Shown here: positions 1 to 8,806 of the stretch, one piece after another
Position numbering within the stretch: position 1 is the stretch's first letter
Layout of the letters: every line of letters starts with the position of its first letter
Assembly (NCBI GenBank): GCA_002011495.1
Contig: MTNR01000044.1
Location: 1-47,545 of the forward strand
DNA from: Dehalococcoides sp. JdFR-56
GTDB lineage: Bacteria > Chloroflexota > Dehalococcoidia > Dehalococcoidales > RBG-16-60-22
Direction: 5' to 3'
DNA length: 47,545 nucleotides
Position numbers and translations under genes: made by a program
The notes under the pieces: generated by a model
What the model was told of the DNA's origin: nothing
Databases searched by the model: none
What the model saw: only the letters and a program-made list of their open reading frames with translations

Positions 1-621
1 GAGCGGAACAACTACCTCGGTGGCGGGTTCTGGATCGGGGGCTACCTGATGAACAAGGTGACGGTGAGACACCCCGCAGAGCGGGTCTTGGACGAGCTCG
101 GCATCCCCTACCAGGCGGTCAGCGAGGGGCTCTTCGTGGCGGATGGGCCGCATGCCTGCTCCAAACTCATCGCCGCCGCCTGCGATAGCGGCGTCAAATT
201 CGCCAACATGACCGTCTTTGAGGACCTGGTCTTGAGAGAAGATGGTCAGGTCTGCGGCGCGGTGATCAACTGGACACCCGTGGCGGCACTCCCCAGAGAG
301 ATAACCTGTGTTGACCCGGTGGCCATAGAATCGGCCATAGTGATTGACGCCACCGGACATGATGCCCAGGTGGTAAAGAAACTGGAGGAGCGGGGGCTGT
401 TTCAGACCAAGGGCTACGGCGCCATGTGGGTGGAGAGGTCAGAAGACCTGATCATTGAGCATACCGGCGAGGTGCATCCCGGGCTAGTCGTCGCCGGCAT
501 GGCGGTATCAACCACCTACGGACTACCGCGCATGGGGCCAACCTTTGGGGCCATGCTTCTCTCCGGGGAGGTGGCCGCTCAGGTCGCCGCGGAGAAACTG
601 CAGGAGAGGCTAGCCGTGTAG
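1..621 (+). CDS. thi4: Thi4-family thiazole synthase, C-terminal part
   Basis: This is the C-terminal part of a Thi4 enzyme, which makes the ADP-thiazole precursor of thiamin from NAD, glycine and sulfur. The frame is open from base 1 and begins with [11 protein letters not shown], typical of Thi4 proteins, so the FAD/NAD-binding N-terminus lies outside the window; the ATG at 49 is internal. The later block [10 protein letters not shown] and the C-terminal segment [16 protein letters not shown] are also family-like. A cysteine (TCVDP, codon at 307-309) sits where yeast Thi4 has its sulfur-donor Cys and methanogen enzymes have His. The stop overlaps the next start by one base, so it heads a thiamin operon. 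The assignment is firm; the sulfur source is inference. Confidence 0.9.
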   Translation, partial: ERNNYLGGGFWIGGYLMNKVTVRHPAERVLDELGIPYQAVSEGLFVADGPHACSKLIAAACDSGVKFANMTVFEDLVLREDGQVCGAVINWTPVAALPREITCVDPVAIESAIVIDATGHDAQVVKKLEERGLFQTKGYGAMWVERSEDLIIEHTGEVHPGLVVAGMAVSTTYGLPRMGPTFGAMLLSGEVAAQVAAEKLQERLAV

Positions 622-1409
622 TGAGGATCGCGCTCTACGATGAGGGCGCTGATGAGGCGCTCAATATCGCCGAGGTCGCTGGGTATCTGGCACAAAAGCT
701 GGCGGGGGCCGCAACTGAGCTGAGGGGAAGCCCCTTTGCCCCCAATCTCCCTGCGGAGCAGGTCTCAGACTACGCCCGCAGGATGGCCCAGGCCAAAATC
801 GGGGAGATAACGAGAAAGATACCCCCCAGCCAAGAGCCCCTCCCCGCGGAGATAGAGTACGAAAGGAGAAGAATCCTGGGCAGAACGCGGGCCTTTGGCG
901 TCCCCTACGATGGCCTCAAGCTGCAAAGGCTCTTCTGCGAGCTTATCCCCGGTGAAGAACTCGGCCCCGAGTATGTCCACATCATCTTCACCAACCGCCT
1001 GCTTGCCACCTGGGATGAAGGGGACAAAAGATACCACCTGAGGACAAGCCTGTACGCGGTCCCTTGCCTTATCTCAACCTCCGGGCTGGTGGAGGCCCCG
1101 GCCAAACCGAGGGAATACTACCTAGCCAGGCAGCAATATGAGCGCCTGGGCAAGGACCCGCTGGAGCTCAAAGAGCGGTTCCGGGGCAGTTTCCTTGACT
1201 ACGGGGATGAGCGGCTGACCGAGGTGGCCAAGGGATATGCCATGCAGGCAGTCTTCTACGCGCTCACCGGCGAGCCCTTCTGCCAGGATAAGGGCTGCCG
1301 GCTGTATAACGCCCACTGGCAGGAGGAGATGCTCTTCGCCCAGCTGGAGAGCGGATACGAGTTCTGCCCGCGGCATGCCGAGGTCTTGAGACACTGGAGG
1401 ACAAAATGA
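621..1409 (+). CDS. Unassigned protein in the thiamin operon (DUF6775-like?)
   Basis: A 262-aa soluble protein starting at GTG (621), whose first base is the last base of the thi4 stop, so translation is probably coupled. I do not recognise a solved family. The C-terminal quarter has a cysteine/histidine-rich pattern (FCQDKGCRLYNAHWQEEM, then FCPRH) that could bind a metal. From memory it resembles a prokaryotic family called DUF6775, described as putative metallopeptidase, but I see no HEXXH motif. It ends in a 4-base ATGA overlap with thiN. Its place between two thiamin enzymes suggests a role in thiazole or thiamin-phosphate formation, such as metal or sulfur handling; that is inference. 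Confidence 0.6.
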   Translation: MRIALYDEGADEALNIAEVAGYLAQKLAGAATELRGSPFAPNLPAEQVSDYARRMAQAKIGEITRKIPPSQEPLPAEIEYERRRILGRTRAFGVPYDGLKLQRLFCELIPGEELGPEYVHIIFTNRLLATWDEGDKRYHLRTSLYAVPCLISTSGLVEAPAKPREYYLARQQYERLGKDPLELKERFRGSFLDYGDERLTEVAKGYAMQAVFYALTGEPFCQDKGCRLYNAHWQEEMLFAQLESGYEFCPRHAEVLRHWRTK

Positions 1410-1999
1410 ACCGGAGGCAGGAGATTGACCTAGTGCTGGGCAACCTGGCGGCGGCCGTGGCACAGCTGGAGGCATGCCCAGAATTTGCCGCCCTCATCCC
1501 TGAGGTAAGGGTGAATCTGGTTTACGCCCCACGGCAGGCCACCACCCCCAAGGAGGTGGCCGCCATTGAGGGGAGGATAACAGTGGTCCAGGGTATGCCC
1601 CACGCCTCAGGTATGCCCGCCCTGGGGGTTTCAGACCATCTGGCCCGGCGCATAATTGAGGTGCGCAAATACGCCCCTGAGATCAACGCCGCCCTCAACT
1701 TCAAATGTGACGAAGTGGTGATTGAAGTGGTGCAGGAGTACTGCTCCCAGCGAGGGCTCCTCTTCGGCTGGCTTGACCGAAGCGATGAACCCGCCGAGAT
1801 GGCCGAGCGTGACGGAAGCTCCATGCCCTGGAAGGTAAAGCAGCTGGTCACTAAATACGGTGCCGTGCCCCGGCTCTTCTACGAGGGAGCGGGCTGGGGA
1901 AAGGAGCCTCTCTTTCTGGCGCTGGGTAACGACGCGGTTGAAGTTGCCACCATGGCCATAGAGATAGCCCGCCGCTACCAGGCACGGACCAGCGGCTAG
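1406..1999 (+). CDS. thiN: ThiN-type thiamin-phosphate synthase
   Basis: A 197-aa protein matching the stand-alone ThiN domain, which joins thiazole phosphate and HMP-pyrophosphate to thiamin phosphate; it is best known as the C-terminal part of archaeal ThiDN and replaces ThiE. Visible family features are NLVYAPRQA, the AIEGRI segment, GVSDHLARRIIEVRKYAPEINAALNFKCDE, and the C-terminal block VPRLFYEGAGWGKEPLFLALG. An N-terminal helix of about 35 residues precedes the domain. The ATG overlaps the upstream stop (ATGA). With Thi4 upstream, the operon supplies the thiazole branch and the final coupling; no HMP-kinase is visible. The call rests on remembered motifs. Confidence 0.8.
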   Translation: MNRRQEIDLVLGNLAAAVAQLEACPEFAALIPEVRVNLVYAPRQATTPKEVAAIEGRITVVQGMPHASGMPALGVSDHLARRIIEVRKYAPEINAALNFKCDEVVIEVVQEYCSQRGLLFGWLDRSDEPAEMAERDGSSMPWKVKQLVTKYGAVPRLFYEGAGWGKEPLFLALGNDAVEVATMAIEIARRYQARTSG

Positions 2000-2028
2000 A
2001 AAGCCCCCGAACTGGGCGAGCCTCTCTA

Positions 2029-2057
2029 TTGTGATTTCTCGTGATAAGGGCTATAAT
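2029..2057 (+). promoter_or_regulatory. Sigma-70-type promoter for the aminotransferase
   Basis: TTGTGA (2029-2034), a 17-base spacer and a perfect TATAAT (2052-2057) lie about 60 bases before the aminotransferase ATG. The position separates the aminotransferase and small lipoprotein-like gene from the thiamin operon, and it makes the longer start at 2031 in the ORF track unlikely, because that start lies inside the promoter. Confidence 0.6.
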
Positions 2058-2120
2058 TTTAGCCAAACTCACCCCCAGCATCATCCAGAGAGATTTCAAT
2101 CTAGGAAGGAAACTTTCAAG

Positions 2121-3320
2121 ATGGCCAGTGAGCGCACAGCCAAGCTGAAAAAACGAACTTCAAAGCAGGTAGACCAGGTCTCCGATGTGGGCTTCGCCAA
2201 GTTCCTGAACCTGTTTCATTCGGTGGGCAAAGAGGGGCTTATCTCTTTGAGCGTGGGCGAGCCTGATTTTGCCACCCCGTGGCACATCTGTGAGGCTGGC
2301 ATTGAGGCGCTGAAACAAGGCATCACCAGCTACACCCCGACCGCCGGATTCCCCGAGCTACGCCAGGCTATAGCCCAGCATCTGGAGAAACGCTATGGCA
2401 TAAGATATGACCCTGAGACCGAGATAGTCATCACTGTGGGCTCAAGCCAGGCCATGGACCTGGCCTTCCGCACCATCCTGGACCCCGGCGATGAGGTCAT
2501 CATGTCCGACCCGTACTACGTCTGCTACCCGTCCTGCATCTACTTAGCCCATGGCGTCCCGGTGCCGGTACCGACGACGCCGGAGAGCGGTTTCAAGCTG
2601 GGAGCAGAGCAGATTGAGGCCGCAATTACCCCGAGGACCAAGGTGCTCCTCCTGGGCTACCCGGCCAATCCCACCGGCACCCAGATGTGCCAGGAGGAGC
2701 TGGCCGAGATCGCCAGGGTGGTGGAGAAACATGACCTGCTGGTCATTTCGGATGAAATCTACAGCCGCCTGACCTACGGGATGGAGCACACCTGCTTTGC
2801 CAGCCTGCCCGGGATGAAGGAGCGCACCATCCTCCTTGACGGCTTCTCCAAAGCCTACGCCATGACCGGCTGGCGTCTGGGCTACGCCGCTGGCCCGGCC
2901 GAGCTCATCGCGGCCATAACCAAGGTGCATCAGCACACCATGCTCAGCCCGCCCAGCATGGCCCAGATGGCCGCCCTGGAAGCCCTCCAGCACGGCGAGG
3001 AAGATGTCAAGCGGATGGTGGCGGAGTATGACCAGCGCCGCAAGGTGATCGTCAGCGGCCTCAACCAGATAGGGCTGGCCTGCCACGAGCCCAAGGGCGC
3101 CTTCTACGCCTTCCCCTCCATCCAAGTCACCGGGCTCAGCTCAGAGGAGTTCACCGAGAAGCTCCTCCTTGAGGAAAAAGTGGTGGTCATGCCCGGCAAC
3201 CTCTTCGGACGGCAGGGCGAGGGTTTTGTGCGCTGCTGCTACGCCACCTCTCTCCCTGACATTGAGGAGGCCTTAAAAAGAATGGCTCGCTTCGTCGAGC
3301 GCTACCGAAATAGAGCGTGA
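2121..3320 (+). CDS. Class I/II PLP-dependent aminotransferase
   Basis: A 399-aa aspartate-aminotransferase-family enzyme (fold type I) that moves an amino group between an amino acid and a 2-oxoacid through pyridoxal phosphate. Visible landmarks are ISLSVGEPDF near the N-terminus, GSSQAMDLAF in the cofactor-binding part, GYPANPTGTQ, SDEIYSRLTY, the PLP-lysine motif DGFSKAYAMTGWRLGY and the substrate-arginine region GFVRCCYATS. I chose ATG 2121 because AGGAAGGAAA lies just upstream and a promoter lies between it and the track start at 2031. Substrate cannot be told; aspartate/alanine or aromatic 2-oxoacids are typical. It probably shares an mRNA with the next gene. Confidence 0.9.
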   Translation: MASERTAKLKKRTSKQVDQVSDVGFAKFLNLFHSVGKEGLISLSVGEPDFATPWHICEAGIEALKQGITSYTPTAGFPELRQAIAQHLEKRYGIRYDPETEIVITVGSSQAMDLAFRTILDPGDEVIMSDPYYVCYPSCIYLAHGVPVPVPTTPESGFKLGAEQIEAAITPRTKVLLLGYPANPTGTQMCQEELAEIARVVEKHDLLVISDEIYSRLTYGMEHTCFASLPGMKERTILLDGFSKAYAMTGWRLGYAAGPAELIAAITKVHQHTMLSPPSMAQMAALEALQHGEEDVKRMVAEYDQRRKVIVSGLNQIGLACHEPKGAFYAFPSIQVTGLSSEEFTEKLLLEEKVVVMPGNLFGRQGEGFVRCCYATSLPDIEEALKRMARFVERYRNRA

Positions 3321-3331
3321 GGTGGAGAAAG

Positions 3332-3652
3332 ATGAACAAAATACTCCTTATCTGGAATCTGCTGCTAACCCTGCTGCTTATCGGGATAATCATCAATGGC
3401 TGCGGCCCCCAGTATGACCTCTCCGCAGAGATAAAGGCCAACCGAGAGGCCATTGAACAGCTCACCACCTCGGTCAATTCCAACCGGGAGGCCATCAACA
3501 AGAATAATAAGGCCATTCTGGCCAACAAAGTGGCCATTGAGTCCTTCGCCCAAACCACGCAAACGGCCATCAACGCCCTGGAGGCCTCGCTGACCTCATA
3601 CATCGAACAGTACGTTCAGACGTACGTAGACCAAGCGGTGGGCACAAAGTAG
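3332..3652 (+). CDS. Small membrane-anchored coiled-coil protein
   Basis: A 106-aa protein beginning with one hydrophobic segment (LLLTLLLIGIII) followed by NGC, which could be a weak lipobox or a simple signal anchor. The rest is a hydrophilic helix of imperfect repeats around NREAI/NKAI spaced for a coiled coil, ending in a Tyr-rich amphipathic tail. ATG 3332 follows a GGTGGAG ribosome site, so I prefer it to the track start at 3317, which overlaps the aminotransferase stop. I do not recognise a family. It could be an oligomeric envelope spacer in the style of Lpp, but that is only shape similarity. Confidence 0.6.
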   Translation: MNKILLIWNLLLTLLLIGIIINGCGPQYDLSAEIKANREAIEQLTTSVNSNREAINKNNKAILANKVAIESFAQTTQTAINALEASLTSYIEQYVQTYVDQAVGTK

Positions 3653-3690
3653 GCCGTCTCATTCGCTTAAAAAGCCAAGCCCGCAGATTT

Positions 3691-3711
3691 CCGGGGTATC
3701 TCCTTCCCCGG
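3691..3711 (+). terminator. GC-rich hairpin after the small membrane protein gene
   Basis: CCGGGG (3691-3696) pairs perfectly with CCCCGG (3706-3711) around a 9-base loop, about 40 bases after the stop at 3652. There is no T-run behind it, so it may be a weak terminator or an mRNA 3' end stabiliser. The rest of the 3653-3938 gap holds only AT-rich sequence with no promoter I would defend. Confidence 0.35.
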
Positions 3712-3938
3712 TAAAGCGCCCTTGTATGCCCGATTTTGCCCCGCTATGACCAATTAACTATACTCGGCGTGACTAAAGTACTACGGTTTGGCGTATCTTT
3801 TCCCCCTATAAAGCAAGCATAATAGAGCTAGGGAGTGCACGTACTCCTGCACTAGAGAAATAGTACCGGTGGTATATAGGCAAACCGGCTTGAAAGCCCG
3901 CCTTTGCCTGGGGTACCTGTGTGCCACGAGGTGCCAAA

Positions 3939-5918
3939 GTGAAAGCCACCATGCACAAGATGAAAGAAAACTGGACAGAAGAGCAACTGGTAAGCAAACT
4001 GGCGCAACTACGCCAGCGGGTGGCTGAGCTGGAGGCGGCGGAAGCTGAGCACAGGCAGGTGGAGGCGGGGATGGAGCGAGCCGCCAAAGAGTGGCGGACG
4101 ACTTTTGACGCCATCTCAGATTGGATCTCAATTCATGACCTAAATTTCAAGATTACCCGGGTAAATCTGGCCTTTGCCCGAGCCTTCAAGCAGAGCCCCA
4201 AAGAGCTCATCGGCCAGACCTGTTACCGCCTTATCCATGGCTCCAATGCGCCCTGCCCCAATTGCCCTCATAAGCTGACCGTTGAGACAGGAAAGCCACA
4301 CGCTGCGGAATTCTTTGAGCCCCACCTGGGCGTTTACCTAGAGGTATCCACCTCCCCCATATTCAGTGAGAAAGGCGACGTCACCGGCTGCGTACACATC
4401 GCCAAAAATATCACCCAGCGCAAGCGGATGGAGGAGGAGCTGCGGGAGCGGGAGGAGAAATATCGCGGCATCTTCGAGAAGGCTCCGGTGTCAATCATCG
4501 TGACGGATAAAGATGGCCAGATAATTGACGTCAACCCCTACCATATAGCTGTCATCGGCAAGGGCAGAACCACCAAGGAAGACTACGTCGGGAAAAATGT
4601 GCTAACCCATCCCGTCACCGTGCGTGCTGGGCTCTCCGCGACGTATAAAAAGACGCTCCGGGGAAGGCCCATCGAGGTAAAGGAGGCGCATTTCCCCATC
4701 ACCACCGGGGGGACTGAGGCATATCTTACCATCAAGGGCGTTCCCCTGTTCAAGGGAAATGCGGTAAACGGTGCCATCTTCATCACGGAAGACATCACCG
4801 AGCGCAAGAATGCGGAAAACGCCTTGCGTGACTCAGAGGCCCGCTATGAGGCCCTGGTGAACCTGGGCAGCGCCGTGGGCGAAGCCATCATCATGGTGCA
4901 GGATACAGATAAGGGATATGGCATGCTCACCTTTGCCAATGACCAGATGGTGCTGCTTACCGGTTACAGCAAGCCCCGATTACTGAATATGTCATGGTTC
5001 GACCTCGTCCACCCGAGATACCGGGAGGAAGTCATAAACCGCTACCAGCGACGCATGCGCGGTGAGCTGATTCCGGGGCTTTTTGAGAGCTCCATAGTCA
5101 GGAAGGATGGCACCGAGGTTCCGGTTGAGCTGGTAGCCACCACGGTAAAGTATAAAGGGCAGCCCGCCACCGTGGTCTATATCAGAGACATCACCGAGCG
5201 CAAGAAAATGCAGGAGCAGCTCATCCTCACCGACCGGCTGGCCTCCCTCGGCGAGCTGGTTTCAGGGATAGCCCACGAGCTCAATAACCCCCTGACCAGC
5301 ATCATCGGCTTCGCCGAACTCATGCTGAGCCGAGATGTCCCCCAAGATATGAGAGAGGATATCATGGTCATCCACAGGGAAGCCAAACGCACCGCCAAGG
5401 TGGTGAGAAGCCTGCTCACCTTCGCCCGAAGGCATGAGACAGAAAGCCACCTGGTGAACATCAACAAGGAAATCCAGACAGTCCTGGAGCTGCGCGCCTA
5501 CGAGCAGAAGGTAAACAGAATCCGCGTCAATACTCGCTTTGCCCCCGACCTGCCCGAGGTCATGGCGGACAGCTTTCAACTGCAGCAGGTGTTTCTCAAT
5601 ATCATCATCAACGCCGAATACTTCATGATTGAGGCACACGGGGGCGGCACCCTCACCATCACCACCGAGCGGGTGGGAGATATTATCCGGGCCAGTTTCG
5701 CCGATGACGGCCCGGGCATCCCCAAAGAGAACCTAGGCCGCCTCTTTGACCCCTTCTTCACCACCAAGGAGGTGGGCAAGGGCACTGGTCTGGGACTAAG
5801 CATCTGCCATGGAATAATAGCTGAACATGGCGGCCGTCTATACGCCGAAAGCGAGCCAGGCAAGGGAGCTACCTTTACTGTGGAGCTGCCGGCAAATCAG
5901 GGAGGTGATAAAAAATGA
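3939..5918 (+). CDS. Multi-PAS sensor histidine kinase (copy A)
   Basis: A soluble 659-aa sensor kinase with no membrane segment. In order: an N-terminal coiled coil (about 10-40, LAQLRQRVAELEAAEAEH), three PAS domains (about 50-160, 170-290, 300-420), each ending in an ITxRK-type linker, a HisKA helix with phospho-acceptor His (about 446, GIAHELNNPLTSIIGF), and an HATPase domain with N-box NIIINAEYF, DDGPGIP, FDPFFTTK and GKGTGLGLS. PAS1 carries a C-x10-C-x2-C pattern (CYRLIHGSNAPCPNC) that could hold a metal or sense redox. GTG 3939 has GAGGTG five bases upstream; ATG 3951 or 3960 are alternatives. It overlaps its receiver gene by ATGA. The ligand is unknown. Confidence 0.88.
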   Translation: MKATMHKMKENWTEEQLVSKLAQLRQRVAELEAAEAEHRQVEAGMERAAKEWRTTFDAISDWISIHDLNFKITRVNLAFARAFKQSPKELIGQTCYRLIHGSNAPCPNCPHKLTVETGKPHAAEFFEPHLGVYLEVSTSPIFSEKGDVTGCVHIAKNITQRKRMEEELREREEKYRGIFEKAPVSIIVTDKDGQIIDVNPYHIAVIGKGRTTKEDYVGKNVLTHPVTVRAGLSATYKKTLRGRPIEVKEAHFPITTGGTEAYLTIKGVPLFKGNAVNGAIFITEDITERKNAENALRDSEARYEALVNLGSAVGEAIIMVQDTDKGYGMLTFANDQMVLLTGYSKPRLLNMSWFDLVHPRYREEVINRYQRRMRGELIPGLFESSIVRKDGTEVPVELVATTVKYKGQPATVVYIRDITERKKMQEQLILTDRLASLGELVSGIAHELNNPLTSIIGFAELMLSRDVPQDMREDIMVIHREAKRTAKVVRSLLTFARRHETESHLVNINKEIQTVLELRAYEQKVNRIRVNTRFAPDLPEVMADSFQLQQVFLNIIINAEYFMIEAHGGGTLTITTERVGDIIRASFADDGPGIPKENLGRLFDPFFTTKEVGKGTGLGLSICHGIIAEHGGRLYAESEPGKGATFTVELPANQGGDKK

Positions 5919-6352
5919 GTGAGAAGGTGGAAAAGGCTGGCAGCGCCAGGAAAGTGCTGGTAGTGGAAGATGAGCCAGCCATCTCCGAGGTCTGCCGGCG
6001 CGTGCTCACCGAGCAAGGCTGGGAGGTGGACATCGCCACCAATGGCAGGATAGCCCAGGGCATGATAAGGAAAACTAGCTATTACCTCTGCCTGATTGAT
6101 ATCAGGACGCCAGCCATGAACGGCAAGGAACTCTACCAGTGGCTGCTGGAAGAGCACCCTGCCCTAGCCAGGCGCGTGGTCTTCACCACCGGGGATGTCA
6201 TGGGCGGTGAGATTCAGAGCTTTCTGGAAAAGGCGGCCCGACCATTCCTCCCCAAACCCTTCACCCCTGAGGAGCTGATGACCATCATGAAACACGCGGA
6301 AAGAGGCCAAGCCGCCGAGGACTGGGGCAGGAACCCTGCCCTTAAGCCATAG
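5915..6352 (+). CDS. Stand-alone response regulator receiver (copy A)
   Basis: A 145-aa CheY-like receiver with no output domain. The acidic pocket is VVEDEP, the phospho-acceptor is Asp62 (CLIDIRTPAMNG), the switch Thr is in FTTGD and the conserved Lys is about 114 (PKPF). A basic/acidic tail of about 20 residues follows the last helix. The ATG overlaps the kinase stop (ATGA), so the kinase upstream is almost certainly its phosphodonor. A closely similar receiver sits behind kinase B (8803-9195). With no effector domain it must act by protein contact or as a phosphate carrier or sink for the PhoB-type regulator downstream; that is inference. Confidence 0.88.
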   Translation: MSEKVEKAGSARKVLVVEDEPAISEVCRRVLTEQGWEVDIATNGRIAQGMIRKTSYYLCLIDIRTPAMNGKELYQWLLEEHPALARRVVFTTGDVMGGEIQSFLEKAARPFLPKPFTPEELMTIMKHAERGQAAEDWGRNPALKP

Positions 6353-6420
6353 CTTGCGCAAAGCACTTCAAGCATTTGCCCCATCCACCCCTTTTCAAAA
6401 ACCCCAAAACCGCTGCGGAG

Positions 6421-6449
6421 TTGACAACCACCACGTTAAGCGATAGCAT
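6421..6449 (+). promoter_or_regulatory. Sigma-70-type promoter for kinase B
   Basis: Perfect TTGACA (6421-6426), 17-base spacer, TAGCAT (6444-6449). It would start RNA near 6456, supporting ATG 6521 as the start of kinase B rather than ATG 6455, and giving a leader of about 65 bases. It lies in the 6353-6520 gap, which holds no other feature I can support. Confidence 0.6.
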
Positions 6450-6520
6450 TTCCTATGAAAGCGCACTTTGGCTCAAGTGTGCTCTGCTTCCGCTGGTTAA
6501 TACAATGCGGAGGGGTGGAG

Positions 6521-8806
6521 ATGAAGGACGAAGATAAGACCAGAGAGCAGCTGCTAAGGGAGCTGGCGCAGCTACGCCAGCGCCTCGGCGAACTGGAGCA
6601 AGCTAATAAGGCCCTGCTTGAGAGTGAGAACGAGTACCGCACCATCTTTGAAACCACCACTGCCGCCAACATCGTAATCGAAGAGGACACTACCATCTCT
6701 CTGGTCAATAGACAGGCGGAAAAGCTCTCCGGTTACTCCAAAGAGGAGATAGAGGGGAAGAAGAGCTGGATGGAGTTCGTCGCTAGCGGCGACCTAGAGC
6801 GGATGCGGGATTACCATCGCCTGCGGCGCGCTGACCCAGATGCCGCACCCAAGCAGTACGAATTCCGCTTCATTGACCGAAACGGCGATGTCCGGGACGT
6901 GCTGGTCAACGTTGACCTTATCCCGGGGACCAAGCGGAGCGTGGCCTCCCTCATTGACATCACCGAGCGCAAGCGCGCCGAGGAGGAACTCAGGAAGTTC
7001 AAAACCATCGCTGACCAGGCTCCTTACGGCGTAACCATAAGCACCATAGAGGGAGAGCTAGTCTACGTCAACAAGAGCTACGCCGAGATGCACGGATATT
7101 CGCCAGAGGAGCTAATCGGCAAGCACTTCTCCGTCCTCTACACTAAAGAGCAGATGAAGACCGTGCGCCAATTAAGAGAACGCCTGCTGCGGGAGGGCAG
7201 CTTCCCTGGGGAAGAGGTATGGCACAAGCGAAAAGACGGCACGGTCTTCCCCACCCTGATGAGCGCCCATCTGGTGAGGGATGAGAGGGGAACCCCACTG
7301 TATCTCACCGCCTCAGTGCTTGACATCACCGAGCGCAAGCGGATGGAGGAGGAGGTTCTCAAATTCAAAGCCATTTCTGACCAGGCTGGCTACGGCGCCT
7401 CCATCACCACCCTGGAGGGAGAGTTCACCTACGTTAATGACGCTTATGCCCGTATGCACGGCTATGAGCCAAGCGAACTGATCGGCAAACACTACTCCTT
7501 GCTCTATACTGATGAGTCCCTAAGATACCTGGAGAAGGTAAGAAGTGAGCAAATCCTAAAAGGCAAGTTTGTCACCATAGAGCTATGGCGCAAGCGCAAA
7601 GACGGGACCGTCTTTCCCTCTTTGACCACTGCCGGCAGCATTAAAGATGAGAAAGGCGCTCTCCTATTTACCGTGGCCATAACCATCGACATCACCGAGC
7701 GCAAAAAGATGGAGGAGGCGCTGCAACGCAGCGAGGAGAGGTTCCGAGAACTCGCCGAGCTACTCCCAGAGACCATCTTTGAAACCGATAGAGAGGGTAA
7801 GCTCACCTTCGCCAACCGCAACGCCCTCAACATCTTCGGCTACTCCCAGGAGGATATCGATGCCGGGCTGGACTCCGTCCAGATGCTGGTCCCCGAGGAC
7901 CGGCCCAGAGCCAGAGAAAACCTGAAGCGGATACTGAATAGAGAGAATCTGGGCTGCATTCAGTACACCGCGCAGAGAAAAGATGGCTCCAGCTTCCCCG
8001 CCCTCATCTATTCCTGCCCCATCATCCGCGAGGACGAGGTGACCGGCATCAGGGGCATCCTCACCGATATCAGTGAACAGGAGAAAATACAGGAGCAACT
8101 CATCCTCGCCGACCGGTTGGCCTCCCTCGGTGAGCTGGCCTCGGGGATAGCCCATGAGCTCAATAACCCCCTGACCAGCATCGTCGGCTTCTCCGACCTC
8201 CTATCGGGCGAGGACCTCCCCGAGCGCGTCAAGGAAGACCTCAAGGTGATCAATAAAGAAGCCCACCGCGCCGCCGGGATAGTCAAAAATCTCCTCGCCT
8301 TCGCCCGAAAACACCCAGAAACGAAGGAGCCGGTGGACATAAACGAGGTGATACGGCAGGTGCTGGAGCTGCGCGCCTACGAGCAGAAGGTGCACAATAT
8401 CGAGGTCAAGACCCACCTCGCCCCCGACCTGCCCAAGGTCATGGCCAACGCCTTTCAGCTCCAGCAGGTCTTCTTGAACATCATCATCAACGCCGAATAC
8501 TTCATGATTGAGGCACACAAGAGAGGCACCCTCACCATCACCACCGAGCGAGTGGGAGATATTGTCCGGGCCAGCTTCGCCGATGATGGCCCGGGCATCC
8601 CCAAAGAGAACCTGCGGCGGATATTCAACCCCTTCTTCACCACCAAGGAGGTGGGCAAGGGCACCGGCCTGGGACTGAGCATCTGCCACGGAATAGTAGC
8701 TGAACATGGCGGCCGGATATACGCCGAAAGCGAGCTGGGCAAGGGGGCTACCTTTACCGTGGAACTGCCCGTGGCGGGCAGCGACGAGGGAGGAGAAGGG
8801 AAATGA
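6521..8806 (+). CDS. Multi-PAS sensor histidine kinase (copy B)
   Basis: A soluble 761-aa paralog of the kinase at 3939. It starts with the same coiled coil (ELAQLRQRLGELEQ), then four PAS domains (about 36-150, 155-278, 284-405, 410-525). PAS2 and PAS3 are near twins (FKTIADQAPYG.. / FKAISDQAGYG..). HisKA follows with acceptor His545 (GIAHELNNPLTSIVGF), then an HATPase domain with NIIINAEYF, DDGPGIP, FNPFFTTK and GKGTGLGLS. ATG 6521 has GGAGGGGTGGAG just upstream and matches the start of copy A. The catalytic half is almost the same as copy A at DNA level, whereas the PAS arrays differ, so the copies probably sense different inputs. It overlaps its receiver by ATGA. Confidence 0.88.
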   Translation: MKDEDKTREQLLRELAQLRQRLGELEQANKALLESENEYRTIFETTTAANIVIEEDTTISLVNRQAEKLSGYSKEEIEGKKSWMEFVASGDLERMRDYHRLRRADPDAAPKQYEFRFIDRNGDVRDVLVNVDLIPGTKRSVASLIDITERKRAEEELRKFKTIADQAPYGVTISTIEGELVYVNKSYAEMHGYSPEELIGKHFSVLYTKEQMKTVRQLRERLLREGSFPGEEVWHKRKDGTVFPTLMSAHLVRDERGTPLYLTASVLDITERKRMEEEVLKFKAISDQAGYGASITTLEGEFTYVNDAYARMHGYEPSELIGKHYSLLYTDESLRYLEKVRSEQILKGKFVTIELWRKRKDGTVFPSLTTAGSIKDEKGALLFTVAITIDITERKKMEEALQRSEERFRELAELLPETIFETDREGKLTFANRNALNIFGYSQEDIDAGLDSVQMLVPEDRPRARENLKRILNRENLGCIQYTAQRKDGSSFPALIYSCPIIREDEVTGIRGILTDISEQEKIQEQLILADRLASLGELASGIAHELNNPLTSIVGFSDLLSGEDLPERVKEDLKVINKEAHRAAGIVKNLLAFARKHPETKEPVDINEVIRQVLELRAYEQKVHNIEVKTHLAPDLPKVMANAFQLQQVFLNIIINAEYFMIEAHKRGTLTITTERVGDIVRASFADDGPGIPKENLRRIFNPFFTTKEVGKGTGLGLSICHGIVAEHGGRIYAESELGKGATFTVELPVAGSDEGGEGK

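Noticed and set aside
2031-2120. N-terminal extension of the aminotransferase to 2031
   Set aside because: The region contains a TTGTGA-N17-TATAAT promoter and ATG 2121 has a clear ribosome site.
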